Assembly: GCF_900114975.1 (NCBI RefSeq)
Contig: NZ_FOUU01000001.1
Span: 496,001-560,000, forward strand
From: Thermodesulforhabdus norvegica
Lineage (GTDB): Bacteria > Desulfobacterota > Syntrophobacteria > Syntrophobacterales > Thermodesulforhabdaceae
DNA: 64,000 nt
Reading direction: 5' to 3'
Below are positions 43,701-52,578 of this stretch, piece after piece (position 1 is the stretch's first letter; each line of letters opens with the position of its first letter). The position numbers were made by a program, and so were the translations under genes. Under the pieces are notes generated by a model. The model was given only the letters and a program-made list of their open reading frames with translations, had not been told where the DNA came from and searched no databases.

Positions 43701-44155
43701 TTCAGGTCTCCGGCAAATTTCTCCAGAGCAGATCTCACATCATCGGGAAGAGCACAGGACTTCCAGTTCCGATCAATGGCAACTATGGTCGCTTCTCCTT
43801 TTGCCACGAGATCTTCCGAATTCTCTTTGTAGAAGAAAAAACCGAAGGTGACCGACTTTGCCTTCAAATGTTTCACGCAGACCTTCAGAGTTAATTTATC
43901 TCCGTATTTTACGGGTCTGTAAAAATCACAGGAAGCTCCAACTATCGGCAAGCCGAAGCCCCGCTCGCTATTCCTGAAGTATAGATGAGGCGGCAAACCG
44001 AGGCGTTCAAATAGTGCCTCAATGCCCTGATGGCAATATCTGAAGTAAGAAGCAAAGTACACAACACCATAGGGGTCCGTATCGCCGAAGTGGATCGATA
44101 CCGGAACGGCGATAAAGGATCCCTGGGGCTTTTCCGGATCACCAAAGGGATTCAT
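43697..44155 (-). CDS. Hotdog-fold acyl-CoA thioesterase
   Basis: A 152-residue single hotdog thioesterase of the 4-hydroxybenzoyl-CoA/YbgC group. The catalytic Asp lies in HFGDTDPYGVVYFASYFRYCHQGIEALF (D-x-DPYGVVYF). DFYRPVKYGDKLTLKV and VAKGEATIVAIDRNW follow. It hydrolyses acyl-CoA esters, and the chain specificity is not visible. Its ATG overlaps the end of the second DUF3786 gene. Confidence 0.88.
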   Translation of the reverse strand: MNPFGDPEKPQGSFIAVPVSIHFGDTDPYGVVYFASYFRYCHQGIEALFERLGLPPHLYFRNSERGFGLPIVGASCDFYRPVKYGDKLTLKVCVKHLKAKSVTFGFFFYKENSEDLVAKGEATIVAIDRNWKSCALPDDVRSALEKFAGDLN

Positions 44156-44769
44156 TTCTTCTCTCCCGAGATTATTTCAACAATTCGCCTGCTGGTATGC
44201 TCTGCTAAATCTGCCAGTACATCCACGGGCATGAAGGCCGTGGATCCCTTGGCATAAAGACACTTAGCTTCTGCAGGGAATTCCTCATCGGGAAGAGAGA
44301 AAACATAAAGAAGGGGTACCTTGGGAAGAGGAAAGAGAACCATGGCAAAATCGCCGGGAGCGTCATCCGTCAAGTATCCGTCTAAAGTCTCGCAGATTCT
44401 GGTGCTCTCGTGATGAATGGTGGGAACATAGGGTAAAAGTGGTTCCTCTACGTTTTTCCTAAAAGGCCCCCAGTAAGGCATCGTCCCGGGAAGTTCCCTG
44501 AAAGAGGTCCAGCTCGTCGTGTAGGTTACCGTTTCTTCGGGCACATTGAGGGCATAAATGCTTATGATTATTGCTCTGGGACCCTTGTCAAGTCTGCCGC
44601 CAAGAAAGACCCCCTCTCGAGAAATACGACAGGAATGCCCGAAGGCCCGAAAGGTCACTTCACCACCCGAAACACTTCCGGGTAACGCCTTGGCCAAAAG
44701 ATCCAGATCTCTTTCAAGGGCATGTCTCAGATAATTAAGCGAAATATGATGATAATTCTGGCTTTCCAT
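44152..44769 (-). CDS. DUF3786 protein without Fe-S domain
   Basis: A 205-residue DUF3786 protein: FRAFGHSCRISREGVFLGG, AIIISIYALNVPEE, and the C-terminal FAMVLFPLPKVPLLYVFSLPDEEFPAEAKCLYAKGSTAFMP parallels the Cys- and Pro-rich end of its neighbour. It is a paralogue of the 42870 gene lacking the N-terminal cluster motif. Two copies of this domain around a thioesterase suggest that all three act on related metabolites. The function is unknown. Confidence 0.8.
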   Translation of the reverse strand: MESQNYHHISLNYLRHALERDLDLLAKALPGSVSGGEVTFRAFGHSCRISREGVFLGGRLDKGPRAIIISIYALNVPEETVTYTTSWTSFRELPGTMPYWGPFRKNVEEPLLPYVPTIHHESTRICETLDGYLTDDAPGDFAMVLFPLPKVPLLYVFSLPDEEFPAEAKCLYAKGSTAFMPVDVLADLAEHTSRRIVEIISGEKK

Positions 44770-44863
44770 AAAATTTCTCCGTTTATCTCTACAAGATTGT
44801 GAAAAATGTTTTATAGTATTCCCCGGGCAAAAGGCAATGATAAATCAGGAAAGGAGTATTTTT

Positions 44864-45286
44864 ATGGACGGCAAGATTCCCACGGCAAAGGAGCTCATGG
44901 AAGCCAGGCCGCTATCAATGAAGAACCCTTACATTCTCAATTTCTGCAGAGCACTGGTCGAAAAGAAGGGTGAAAAACACTCTCCCGAATCACTCAAGAA
45001 ACTCCTGAACGACATGTACAAGCTCTTTGAAAACCTCCTGGGACAGAACATGGTAAAGGCTCTCCCGGAGGACAAGCGTCGCGAATATCTGGCAATGTGT
45101 GAAGATCTAAGAAGTCTGACCTACGAAAAAATCGCCGAGATCTTCGACAAACACGTACCCAATTACCGCGAAGTTATGAAACAGACAATGATACAGTTTA
45201 CCGAGCTTTTTATGAGAAACCGGAAGTTCGACCCGGAAGAAATACAAAAAAGAATCCAGAGCGATGAGGACATTGTGCTGGATTAG
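44864..45286 (+). CDS. Hypothetical helical protein
   Basis: A 140-residue, strongly charged, predicted all-alpha protein (LKKLLNDMYKLFENLLGQNM, YEKIAEIFDKHV, MIQFTELFMRN). I do not recognise a family. AAGGAG lies 7 bases before the ATG at 44864, which is preferred to an ATG nine codons upstream. It is divergent from the DUF3786 unit and 29 bases before the next gene, with which it probably forms an operon. Confidence 0.75.
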   Translation: MDGKIPTAKELMEARPLSMKNPYILNFCRALVEKKGEKHSPESLKKLLNDMYKLFENLLGQNMVKALPEDKRREYLAMCEDLRSLTYEKIAEIFDKHVPNYREVMKQTMIQFTELFMRNRKFDPEEIQKRIQSDEDIVLD

Positions 45287-45315
45287 CCAAATCTACTTCC
45301 AGGAAAGGAGATGGC

Positions 45316-45585
45316 ATGACCGTAGAAGATAAAACAATATGCCCTCATTGTGGTCAGAAGATGAAAAAATGGCGGGTTCCCATGTTTTCGACCTGGACTG
45401 CCGAATTCTTTTACGTCTGTTTCAACGATGAATGCCCCTACTTCCAGAGAGGGTGGAAACACATGTTCGAAACTTACAGGAACACCTGCTCTTACCGCTA
45501 CCGCTACGATCCGGAAACGGGCCAATCGGGCCCTCTGCCCGTATGGTCTCTTGACGATCTGAAGGCCGACATCATAGAAGACTGA
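45316..45585 (+). CDS. Zinc-ribbon protein, Ogr/Delta-like
   Basis: An 89-residue protein with a treble-clef/zinc-ribbon pattern: CPHCGQKMKKW and CFNDECPYF (C-x2-C near residue 10, C-x4-C near residue 37). It resembles Ogr/Delta-type zinc-finger transcription activators of phages in pattern only. The rest (ETYRNTCSYRYRYDP) shows no motif. GGAAAGGAG precedes the ATG. It follows the helical gene by 29 bases. Confidence 0.7.
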   Translation: MTVEDKTICPHCGQKMKKWRVPMFSTWTAEFFYVCFNDECPYFQRGWKHMFETYRNTCSYRYRYDPETGQSGPLPVWSLDDLKADIIED

Positions 45586-45586
45586 T

Positions 45587-45940
45587 TCATCCGGGGTTTG
45601 CCGGAGCATCGTCCAGCAGGTGCTTTAAGATGGGATGGGATTGCTTAAGGCGGGAAATCACCTTGTCGTATCTTCTGAGCCTGAGCAGAGAACGCACCAC
45701 AAGGTAGGTCCCCAAAACGGTGAGCAGGGCACAAAGGATGAGCAAAGGTGCAAGAAATGGTAGAACTTCCGAAGCCCTGTAATAGCGAGAAGTCGTGATA
45801 AGGAGCCCTAAGACCGACATGGGAAGGGCGAAAACGGCAATCCCCGTTCTGAGCGTAGCCAGGGCCGTTCTTTTTTCTGCAAGGATAAGCTGAACTTCGT
45901 TAAATATCACCGCTTCTTCTTTGGGCAGAAACTCTTCCAT
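45587..45940 (-). CDS. DUF202-like small membrane protein
   Basis: A 117-residue protein with two to three hydrophobic segments. The opening QLILAEKRTALATLRTGIAVFALPMSVLGLLI matches the DUF202 signature (ERT-LAxxRTxLA). The second half has LAPLLILCALLTVLGTYLV and a basic tail. It is probably an inner-membrane protein of unknown function. It follows the HDOD gene in the same direction. Confidence 0.75.
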   Translation of the reverse strand: MEEFLPKEEAVIFNEVQLILAEKRTALATLRTGIAVFALPMSVLGLLITTSRYYRASEVLPFLAPLLILCALLTVLGTYLVVRSLLRLRRYDKVISRLKQSHPILKHLLDDAPANPG

Positions 45941-45957
45941 ACCTTCTTCGTCCAGCT

Positions 45958-47481
45958 CTATTTTTCCACCCTATCCTGAGACACCAGGAAAGACAGCCCC
46001 AGGGTTGCAAACTGACCAAACATTGTAAACATGGAAAAAACCTCGTCGTTCATTTTTTCAGGTTTATTCCTCATGTCGGCGTAAATAAAACCTATGGTAG
46101 TGTTTTTAGGACGAATAGGCATTAACATACAGGGTACCGCCACAAAGGATGAAGCAGGCGGAGAATTAGCCCTGGCAAGCAATTGGGGATCGCCTTTTTC
46201 ATAAACCCAAACAGCCGAATCCTGGAATAGAAGATGGTAGAATAGATTTTTTTCCTTATTTTTCAAATTAACGAGATCCGGAAGTTTTATGTCCAGCCCC
46301 TTACGAACCAGACTGTATCGTATCCTAAAAGCATTTTTTTCCGCCGTGAGCAGCCCAAAGAGCACAACGTCCATATCCAGACCCGAAAAAATCGCCTCCA
46401 TAACGAGACTGAACAGAACATGGGGATCCGTAAATCCTCTATACATCATGGCAACGATGTCCTGAACAATTCCCATCAGTTCCCTGAGCCGTCCGTCTTC
46501 CGTTGAAAGGGCTTTATCCGGGGCAGTTTCCTCAGACTTCACCAAATCTTCCGCAAATTCAGGCTCCTTTACCTTCCCTTCCGGGTGTTCGACCTCTTCG
46601 GGAGGAAGAATATGTTTGGAATACTCCTTTTCGAAGGTTTCCGAAAGATTCTCGGCCGCCTTTATCGCCTCCTCAAGGGATTTTGCGGAAATGCCCAGCT
46701 CCGATGCTACTTTTTTTAAAAACTCAGCACCTTCCGGTGTATCAATATTGTGTTTGTCCAAAAACTCGACGATTTTTTCTGCCGTTGTTATATACCTGGT
46801 GCGCCTTGATTCCTTGCCGGGTGTTAAAACATCGTTAAGTAGCGGCGATAGTTTCCAGGATTTATTAAGCTGAAATGTTACCTCTCGGGCATCAAAACCC
46901 AGCAGGCGTCTTCTGACCGTTTCAATCGGAATGTCGTCCCTAAGGGCTATGTCCCTGATACGATTTTGCAATTCCAGCGGTACAAAAGCGTCAAAGACCA
47001 GGTTGCCCAGATCGTAGAGAAGCCCTGCAATAAAAGCCTCTTCCGATAGGTCGTCTCCCGAAAGAGCTGCAATTTGCTTGGCATGGACGGCTCTTTTGAG
47101 TGCACGAACAAGCCTGGGGAAAACCACCGCCGCCTGTTCTCTGGTCATTACATCTTCGAGAACGGCCGCACTCAGGGCAAGAGACACAACGTTTTTAAGG
47201 CCCAGCATTACCAGGGCTCTTGTAATCGTCCTTATCCGGTAAATACCGGGATTAAGAAGAGGGCTGTTGGCTATACGAAGGATTCTTGCCGACATGCCGG
47301 GATCGGCCATTATGTCGGCAGCCAGAGCTTTTATCGACGCTTCCCGATCGTATTGAACATTCTTTACAATTGCAACGGTTCGCCTGAGTAAAGGGAAGCC
47401 TTCTTCAGTTATTCGGCCTATTATTCTGGAAAAGGTTTCACGAATCTCCTTGGTTGAAACAAAAGCATTTTCTGCCGTCAT
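45958..47481 (-). CDS. HDOD-domain signalling protein with GAF-like end
   Basis: A 507-residue cytoplasmic protein. The HDOD region (about residues 15-220) shows LAADIMADPGMSARILRIANSPLLNP, ITRALVMLGLKNVVSLALSAAV and AALSGDDLSEEAFIAGLLYDLGNLVF. HDOD proteins are catalytically inactive HD relatives that control motility, c-di-GMP or stress responses. A low-complexity acidic linker (about 280-320) leads to a C-terminal GAF-like domain (VLFSLVMEAIFSGLDMDVVLFGLL, IGFIYADMRNKPE). No cognate partner is evident. Confidence 0.8.
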   Translation of the reverse strand: MTAENAFVSTKEIRETFSRIIGRITEEGFPLLRRTVAIVKNVQYDREASIKALAADIMADPGMSARILRIANSPLLNPGIYRIRTITRALVMLGLKNVVSLALSAAVLEDVMTREQAAVVFPRLVRALKRAVHAKQIAALSGDDLSEEAFIAGLLYDLGNLVFDAFVPLELQNRIRDIALRDDIPIETVRRRLLGFDAREVTFQLNKSWKLSPLLNDVLTPGKESRRTRYITTAEKIVEFLDKHNIDTPEGAEFLKKVASELGISAKSLEEAIKAAENLSETFEKEYSKHILPPEEVEHPEGKVKEPEFAEDLVKSEETAPDKALSTEDGRLRELMGIVQDIVAMMYRGFTDPHVLFSLVMEAIFSGLDMDVVLFGLLTAEKNAFRIRYSLVRKGLDIKLPDLVNLKNKEKNLFYHLLFQDSAVWVYEKGDPQLLARANSPPASSFVAVPCMLMPIRPKNTTIGFIYADMRNKPEKMNDEVFSMFTMFGQFATLGLSFLVSQDRVEK

Positions 47482-47504
47482 CGTTGAAAGCCTCTCATGC
47501 CCCG

Positions 47505-48161
47505 TTACCTGATTGCCGATCCCTCCGGAACAAAGTAAATCATGGGAACCGACACAAGGGTTATCAAGTACTTAACAAAAAGGTTCATAAGCCATATTTG
47601 ACCAATGACATCGGCGGGAACAATTCCCCAGAAGGCGCCGAAAGCAAAAATGGCATTATCTACGGGGATGCTTAACCCGTTGCTGACCATTACCCGTGCC
47701 CATTGATGTCTTGGCGTAACCCGATGAACAAACCAGTGGTAAATTTCTGTGTCCAACAGTTCACTTATCACCTCTGCCACTATCGAAGCAATGACTATTC
47801 GCCACACGGGCATGAGAACGGCGCGGAATTCTTCCTGTAAACCCCAGGACGGATCACCCGGTATCCGGGCACACCACCAGAGGTAAAAGGCCATAAATAG
47901 ATTGATAAGCCCGGCAAGAATAATGAGAATTCTGGCATTTTTCTTCCCCAACCTTTTGTGCACCAGGTCTCTCAGGGTAAAAGTTACAGGATAGATAAAA
48001 GTACCCATGTCAACGGCAAGTCCGAAGACAACCCCTATTTTGAGACTGGCCACATCAGAGAGCATCTGAGTGGCCACATAGCCCGAAACAACAACTATGC
48101 CTAACGCTCCGTCACGTTGAGCTTTTATGCTTTCCGAAGGGCTGGACTCAATAGGCTCCAT
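47505..48161 (-). CDS. Queuosine precursor transporter (YhhQ/VUT family)
   Basis: A 218-residue membrane protein of the vitamin uptake transporter/YhhQ family, which imports queuine precursors such as preQ0. MGTFIYPVTFTLRDLVHKRLGKKNAR and the C-terminal RVMVSNGLSIPVDNAIFAFGAFWG are characteristic. Six helices are predicted. It ends 24 bases before the HDOD gene starts and follows the glucan phosphorylase gene. Confidence 0.88.
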   Translation of the reverse strand: MEPIESSPSESIKAQRDGALGIVVVSGYVATQMLSDVASLKIGVVFGLAVDMGTFIYPVTFTLRDLVHKRLGKKNARILIILAGLINLFMAFYLWWCARIPGDPSWGLQEEFRAVLMPVWRIVIASIVAEVISELLDTEIYHWFVHRVTPRHQWARVMVSNGLSIPVDNAIFAFGAFWGIVPADVIGQIWLMNLFVKYLITLVSVPMIYFVPEGSAIR

Positions 48162-48170
48162 GCTACCTCA

Positions 48171-49787
48171 TTACAGGTAATACTTATGCAGGTACTCAAG
48201 AACCATCCTATGGGTATTGAAGTAAGGGGTTATGTCGGCAATTGAATGCTTCATAATCCGCGTCCATTGATGGGGCGCCGCATAATACATCGTGACCATG
48301 TCGTCGAGATCCCGGTACAGATCCATGGCCGCTTCCTCATCGGTCTGTTCCTCGTCATCGCCTATCGCCCACCCGTTAACCCTGTCCCTACAGGCCTCAC
48401 GCCACCATCCGTCGAGCACGCTCATATTGACACCTCCGTTGAAACATACCTTCATACCGCTGGTCCCGCAGGCTTCCCTGGGTCTTCTCGGAGTGTTCAA
48501 CCATACATCCGCACCCTGGGTCATTAGCTGCGCAAGCCACATGTTATAGTTGGGCAAAAACACAAGGCGCAGACGATCCTCGTAACGATGGGCAATTTCC
48601 ACAATCTGCCTTATGAGATCCTTACCTGCTTGATCCTGAGGATGGGCCTTGCCCGCAAAGATGAACTGCACACGATCGTACGACAGATTAAGAAGGTATT
48701 CAATGTCTGTAAAGATGAGCGTAGCCCGTTTATATGCCGCTGCCCGCCTGGCAAAGCAAATCGTCAGCATTTCGTCGGTAAATCCAACACCTGTCAAAGA
48801 ATTAACATATCTTATCAGCCTCTTTTTCGCCTCAAGCTTGGCAGATCTAATTGCATCATCGGGAATGTTCACAGCATCCCTGAGAACTTGAGGCTGTTTT
48901 CTCCATTCGGGCACATACGAATCGAAAAGCTTAGCAAATTCCGGTCCGGTCCAGGTCAGGTGATGAACTCCATTCGTTATGTGCCCTATGTCGTAGCCGG
49001 GAAACATCTGACGGGAGATCTCACCGTGAAGCTCACTAACCCCGTTGCTTGCACGGGAAAGGTTTAAAGCCAGGAGAGTCATGTTGAGACTCTCTTCTCC
49101 GGCCAGCTCTTTGATGTTGGACGGGAGGTAATCCCCCAGCACATGATAGGCCATATCATAGGGAAAGCGATCATGGCCTGCCGGTACCGGCGTGTGAGTC
49201 GTGAATATGCACCTGTGCCTAACCTTCTCTTCGTCGCCATCAAGATCCCTCAGCAAAGCAAGAGTCAAAAAAGCTGCGTGGCCTTCGTTCATGTGGTAGG
49301 TGGTTATGTCGGGTTCGAGTTTTTTGAGTATCAGATATCCCCCTATTCCGAGCACAACCTCCTGAACTATCCTTGTGTACTGGTCACCGCCGTAGAGGTA
49401 CTGGGTTATCATCCTGTCTTCAGGGGCATTATCGGGAAGATCCGTATCGAGAAAATAAACACTGGTCTGCCCGTTCAGCCCACGGTAGCGATACTTCCAC
49501 GCTCCTACCGCCACATTGCGACCGGCAATGGAAAGATTGACCTTAAAGGGGATCGGTTCCATGTAGCCCCGGGGATCGAAAAGTGGATATGCCTCAAGCT
49601 GTATGCCATCAGGAGTCAAATGCTGAAGAAAATAGCCCCGCTTGTAAAGCAGGGTAACTCCCACGACAGGCAGTGCAAGGTCCGCACTGGATTTCAGATG
49701 ATCCCCTGCGAGAATCCCCAGCCCCCCTGAATAAGTGGGAATATTCTCGTCAATGCCGATTTCCATGGAAAAATATGCAATCTTCAT
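48171..49787 (-). CDS. glgP: Alpha-glucan phosphorylase, short GT35 form
   Basis: A 538-residue glycogen/maltodextrin phosphorylase of the short (GT35) type. SMEIGIDENIPTYSGGLGILAGDHLKSSADL opens it. The PLP/phosphate site and active site are HMNEGHAAFLTLALLR, TTHTPVPAGHDRF, HITNGVHHLTW and the C-terminal EACGTSGMKVCFNGGVNMSVLDGWW, which contains the GTSGMK motif (here the Lys is the PLP anchor). It releases glucose-1-phosphate from stored glucan. The ATG at 49787 follows AGGGGCGAG. A GTG seven codons upstream is possible. Confidence 0.92.
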   Translation of the reverse strand: MKIAYFSMEIGIDENIPTYSGGLGILAGDHLKSSADLALPVVGVTLLYKRGYFLQHLTPDGIQLEAYPLFDPRGYMEPIPFKVNLSIAGRNVAVGAWKYRYRGLNGQTSVYFLDTDLPDNAPEDRMITQYLYGGDQYTRIVQEVVLGIGGYLILKKLEPDITTYHMNEGHAAFLTLALLRDLDGDEEKVRHRCIFTTHTPVPAGHDRFPYDMAYHVLGDYLPSNIKELAGEESLNMTLLALNLSRASNGVSELHGEISRQMFPGYDIGHITNGVHHLTWTGPEFAKLFDSYVPEWRKQPQVLRDAVNIPDDAIRSAKLEAKKRLIRYVNSLTGVGFTDEMLTICFARRAAAYKRATLIFTDIEYLLNLSYDRVQFIFAGKAHPQDQAGKDLIRQIVEIAHRYEDRLRLVFLPNYNMWLAQLMTQGADVWLNTPRRPREACGTSGMKVCFNGGVNMSVLDGWWREACRDRVNGWAIGDDEEQTDEEAAMDLYRDLDDMVTMYYAAPHQWTRIMKHSIADITPYFNTHRMVLEYLHKYYL

Positions 49788-49979
49788 CTCGCCCCTCACA
49801 TTTTCCACCTTTAAAAACCCGGATACGCTTGAAAAGGCATATTATCGTTAACGGGACCGGGTAATCAACCGAATCTTATTTCGCAGGACTTCAAAGATGT
49901 TGTTGCAACGGGCACGATAATTTCCTAAATAGAAATTCTCGCTTAACTTTAACCGGTAACCCGAAACTGCGAAAAGCCT

Positions 49980-50732
49980 ATGAAGGACTTGCTTAAGCAG
50001 ATCATCGACAGCATACCATATCCTCTTGGTATTGTAGATACCCGCGGGGACATCATCCTGAATCCTGAAGCCCTGTCTCACATGGGACAGATCGAAATCC
50101 CTCAATGGCAACAAATGCTGGCAAACAGGATTACAACCTTTGAGGTCATTACCTCTTCCAGGCGACTTGTTGCGGTCCGGTCGGTACCGCTGACGGGAAG
50201 GGAAGCCCTTCTGGTATTCGAGGAGCCTGATCAAGCCGACATCCCCAGAGACGAACTCACCAACCTCATGACCCGCCACCATTTGCACAGTATCGGGGAA
50301 ATCATACTCAGAGGCACTTCCCCTGATCGCAAAACTGCAATATTATTTCTGGATCTCGACGGCTTTAAACTCGTGAACGACACGCTGGGGCACGATGCAG
50401 GCGACGAAGTTCTCGTGGAAGTGGCAAGGCGCATGACCTCCGCCATACGATCTGTCGATCTATGCTTTCGATGGGGTGGTGACGAGTTCGTCATCATAAC
50501 TCAGGGACTTACCGAAAAAATTCACTCAGGGCTTATTGCCCGAAGGATCATTAACGCCATAACCCGCCCTTTAGTCGTAAAAAAACGCGAAGCCCGGCTG
50601 GGTGTAAGCATTGGCATAGCCGTTGCTCCCGACGATGGATCCGATATCGACGAACTTCTTCGAAAGGCTGACAAGGCAATGTACGAAGCCAAAAAAAGCG
50701 GCGGTAATACTTATGCCTTTACCGTGGAGTAG
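49980..50732 (+). CDS. GGDEF diguanylate cyclase with PAS-like N-terminus
   Basis: A 250-residue protein. The first 80 or so residues look PAS-like (IIDSIPYPLGIVDTRGDIILNPEAL). The GGDEF domain is complete: FLDLDGFKLVNDTLGHDAGDEVL, RWGGDEFVIITQG, and the C-terminal RLGVSIGIAVAPDDGSDIDELLRKADKAMYEAKK. The signature is intact, so c-di-GMP synthesis is likely. The inhibitory RxxD site is not evident. It overlaps nothing and is followed 5 bases later by a CheZ-like gene. Confidence 0.9.
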   Translation: MKDLLKQIIDSIPYPLGIVDTRGDIILNPEALSHMGQIEIPQWQQMLANRITTFEVITSSRRLVAVRSVPLTGREALLVFEEPDQADIPRDELTNLMTRHHLHSIGEIILRGTSPDRKTAILFLDLDGFKLVNDTLGHDAGDEVLVEVARRMTSAIRSVDLCFRWGGDEFVIITQGLTEKIHSGLIARRIINAITRPLVVKKREARLGVSIGIAVAPDDGSDIDELLRKADKAMYEAKKSGGNTYAFTVE

Positions 50733-50737
50733 CCTCA

Positions 50738-51433
50738 ATGACCGATGAGAAAAAAATGCTGGAAGAACTTGCAGACAAGATTATCGAACGAATGGGACCG
50801 TCAATGCGTCAGACCTTAAGCCAGATCGTTCAGGACGAAGTGGTGAAAGCTTTAAGAAAAGCGCTTTATGACAGTGCTTTTTACAAGAATTTAAGTGAAG
50901 ATGCCGTTAGCGGAATAGAGAAAATCTATTCAACCATAAGTTCGGTAAAAAAGGATATGAACATTGAAGGCATAATAGGTGACGCCTTTCAGAGCATTGA
51001 GAAATCCGAATCCATTCTCGATAGTGTTCTCAAAATAACCGAGGATGCCGCCCTTCAGATCATGGACATCATAGAAGAGATGCAGGATATTATCGGCGAA
51101 GCCAGGGAAAACCTTCTTGCCGACAACATGCAGGAAATACTGGACAGCATTAATCGGAAGCTGCTGGATATAATGACCCTGCTGAGCTTTCAGGATCTTG
51201 CAGGTCAAAAAATTAAAAAATTGATACAGGTTCTTAAAAATATCGAAGGAATCGCCTTTGAACTGTACATTCAAACAGAAGCGATAAGAAAAGCCAGAGA
51301 TCTGGGTGAAGAGATTGATTACGAAGAACTTCGCGAAAGGGTCCGCCGACAAATGTTAAAGGAAAAACCTCAGGTTGAAGTTGTGGATCAATACGCCGTT
51401 GATGCCCTCATAGAATCCATAGCCGGATCGTGA
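50738..51433 (+). CDS. cheZ: CheZ-like protein phosphatase
   Basis: A 231-residue, highly helical protein. The motif MTLLSFQDLAGQKIKKLIQVL matches the CheZ active-site helix QDLTGQxIKK of E. coli and related phosphatases, where the Gln attacks phospho-CheY. The preceding long helices (residues 10-150) fit the CheZ four-helix bundle. No CheY or CheA is in the window. Its partner is probably a CheY-like receiver elsewhere, and coupling with the adjacent GGDEF gene suggests shared control of motility or c-di-GMP. Confidence 0.75.
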   Translation: MTDEKKMLEELADKIIERMGPSMRQTLSQIVQDEVVKALRKALYDSAFYKNLSEDAVSGIEKIYSTISSVKKDMNIEGIIGDAFQSIEKSESILDSVLKITEDAALQIMDIIEEMQDIIGEARENLLADNMQEILDSINRKLLDIMTLLSFQDLAGQKIKKLIQVLKNIEGIAFELYIQTEAIRKARDLGEEIDYEELRERVRRQMLKEKPQVEVVDQYAVDALIESIAGS

Positions 51434-51439
51434 CCGATA

Positions 51440-52561
51440 TCAATCCGAAAGCCTCTCGGCTATTCTTTCAAATTCGTTCTGTATCTCCACAAATGCGTCA
51501 ATTACCAGGGGGTCAAAGTGAGTGCCCTTTTCGGCCAGTATAATCCCAACAGCATTGGAATGGGGAAGCGGTGCCTTGTAAGGTCTTCTGGATCTCAGGG
51601 CATCGTAAACATCGGACACGGCCACAATGCGTGCAGCAAGCGGAATTGAGTCACCCGCAAGCCCTGCGGGATAACCCATACCGTCCCACCTTTCATGATG
51701 GCTCATTGCGATCTCTATCCCCATCGCAATGAACTCATTCTTCGGATGCATCCGTAGAACATCTCTCAGAGCCGAGGCCCCGATCACGGTGTGTTGCTTC
51801 ATGATCTCCATTTCTTCATCGGTGAGTCGCCCCGGTTTGAGAAGGATGGAGTCGGGTATCGCCACCTTTCCTATGTCGTGGAGGGGACTGGCTTCGAAAA
51901 TGTTTTCAATGAATCTGGGCGTTACCACCTCGCTATAGTGTCCCATGCGGGCCAGTTGTTCCGCAAGCAACCGGGAGTATTCCCGAACCCGCTCAAGATG
52001 GTGCCCCGTGGCATCGTCCCTGTACTCGGCAAGTTTTGCCATTGCAAAGATGGTCGCCTTGTAGGCCTGGGTAAGTTCCTCTACTTTTTGCCGAACCAGA
52101 AATTCCAGATGATGCGAGTAGGCTTCCAGTTCCCGTTTCATCCTGTGGATTTTTAAATGAGTTTCCACCCTGGCCAGGAGTTCGTTGGTCCGAAAGGGTT
52201 TTTCTACGTAATCAACACTGCCGGATTCAAAACCGGCAACGATGTTCCCCTCCTCGTGCAACCCGCTTACGAATATGATGGGCACATCCCTGAGTGTGGG
52301 AATCTGCTTTATGCTTCGACAGACCTCATAACCGTTCATTCCCGGCATATTTATGTCCAGAAGGACCAGGTCGGGCGGGTTTTCTTTACAGTAAGCCAAG
52401 GCGGAAACTCCGTCGGTAAATCCACGAACACTGTATCCCCGGCGTGATAAAAGGGTGGTTATCATTTCAAGGCTTTCCTTCATGTCATCAACAACCACGA
52501 TTTCCCCAGCGGGACGGCCTTCCACACCTCCGATAATTCCGCCAGAAGCCTTCAAATCCAT
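51440..52561 (-). CDS. Response regulator with HD-GYP phosphodiesterase domain
   Basis: A 373-residue RpfG-type protein. The receiver (residues 20-140) has VVDDMKESLEM and the phosphorylated Asp in DLVLLDINMPGMNGYEVC, with T and K in IIFVSGL and YVEKPF. A coiled linker joins an HD-GYP domain with HDIGKVAIPD, HHERWDGMGYPAGL and DVYDALRSRRPYK, the motifs of c-di-GMP phosphodiesterases. It follows the FIST-kinase gene by 17 bases, so that kinase is its likely phosphodonor. Confidence 0.92.
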   Translation of the reverse strand: MDLKASGGIIGGVEGRPAGEIVVVDDMKESLEMITTLLSRRGYSVRGFTDGVSALAYCKENPPDLVLLDINMPGMNGYEVCRSIKQIPTLRDVPIIFVSGLHEEGNIVAGFESGSVDYVEKPFRTNELLARVETHLKIHRMKRELEAYSHHLEFLVRQKVEELTQAYKATIFAMAKLAEYRDDATGHHLERVREYSRLLAEQLARMGHYSEVVTPRFIENIFEASPLHDIGKVAIPDSILLKPGRLTDEEMEIMKQHTVIGASALRDVLRMHPKNEFIAMGIEIAMSHHERWDGMGYPAGLAGDSIPLAARIVAVSDVYDALRSRRPYKAPLPHSNAVGIILAEKGTHFDPLVIDAFVEIQNEFERIAERLSD

Positions 52562-52578
52562 GGGCTATTCCTCAAATC

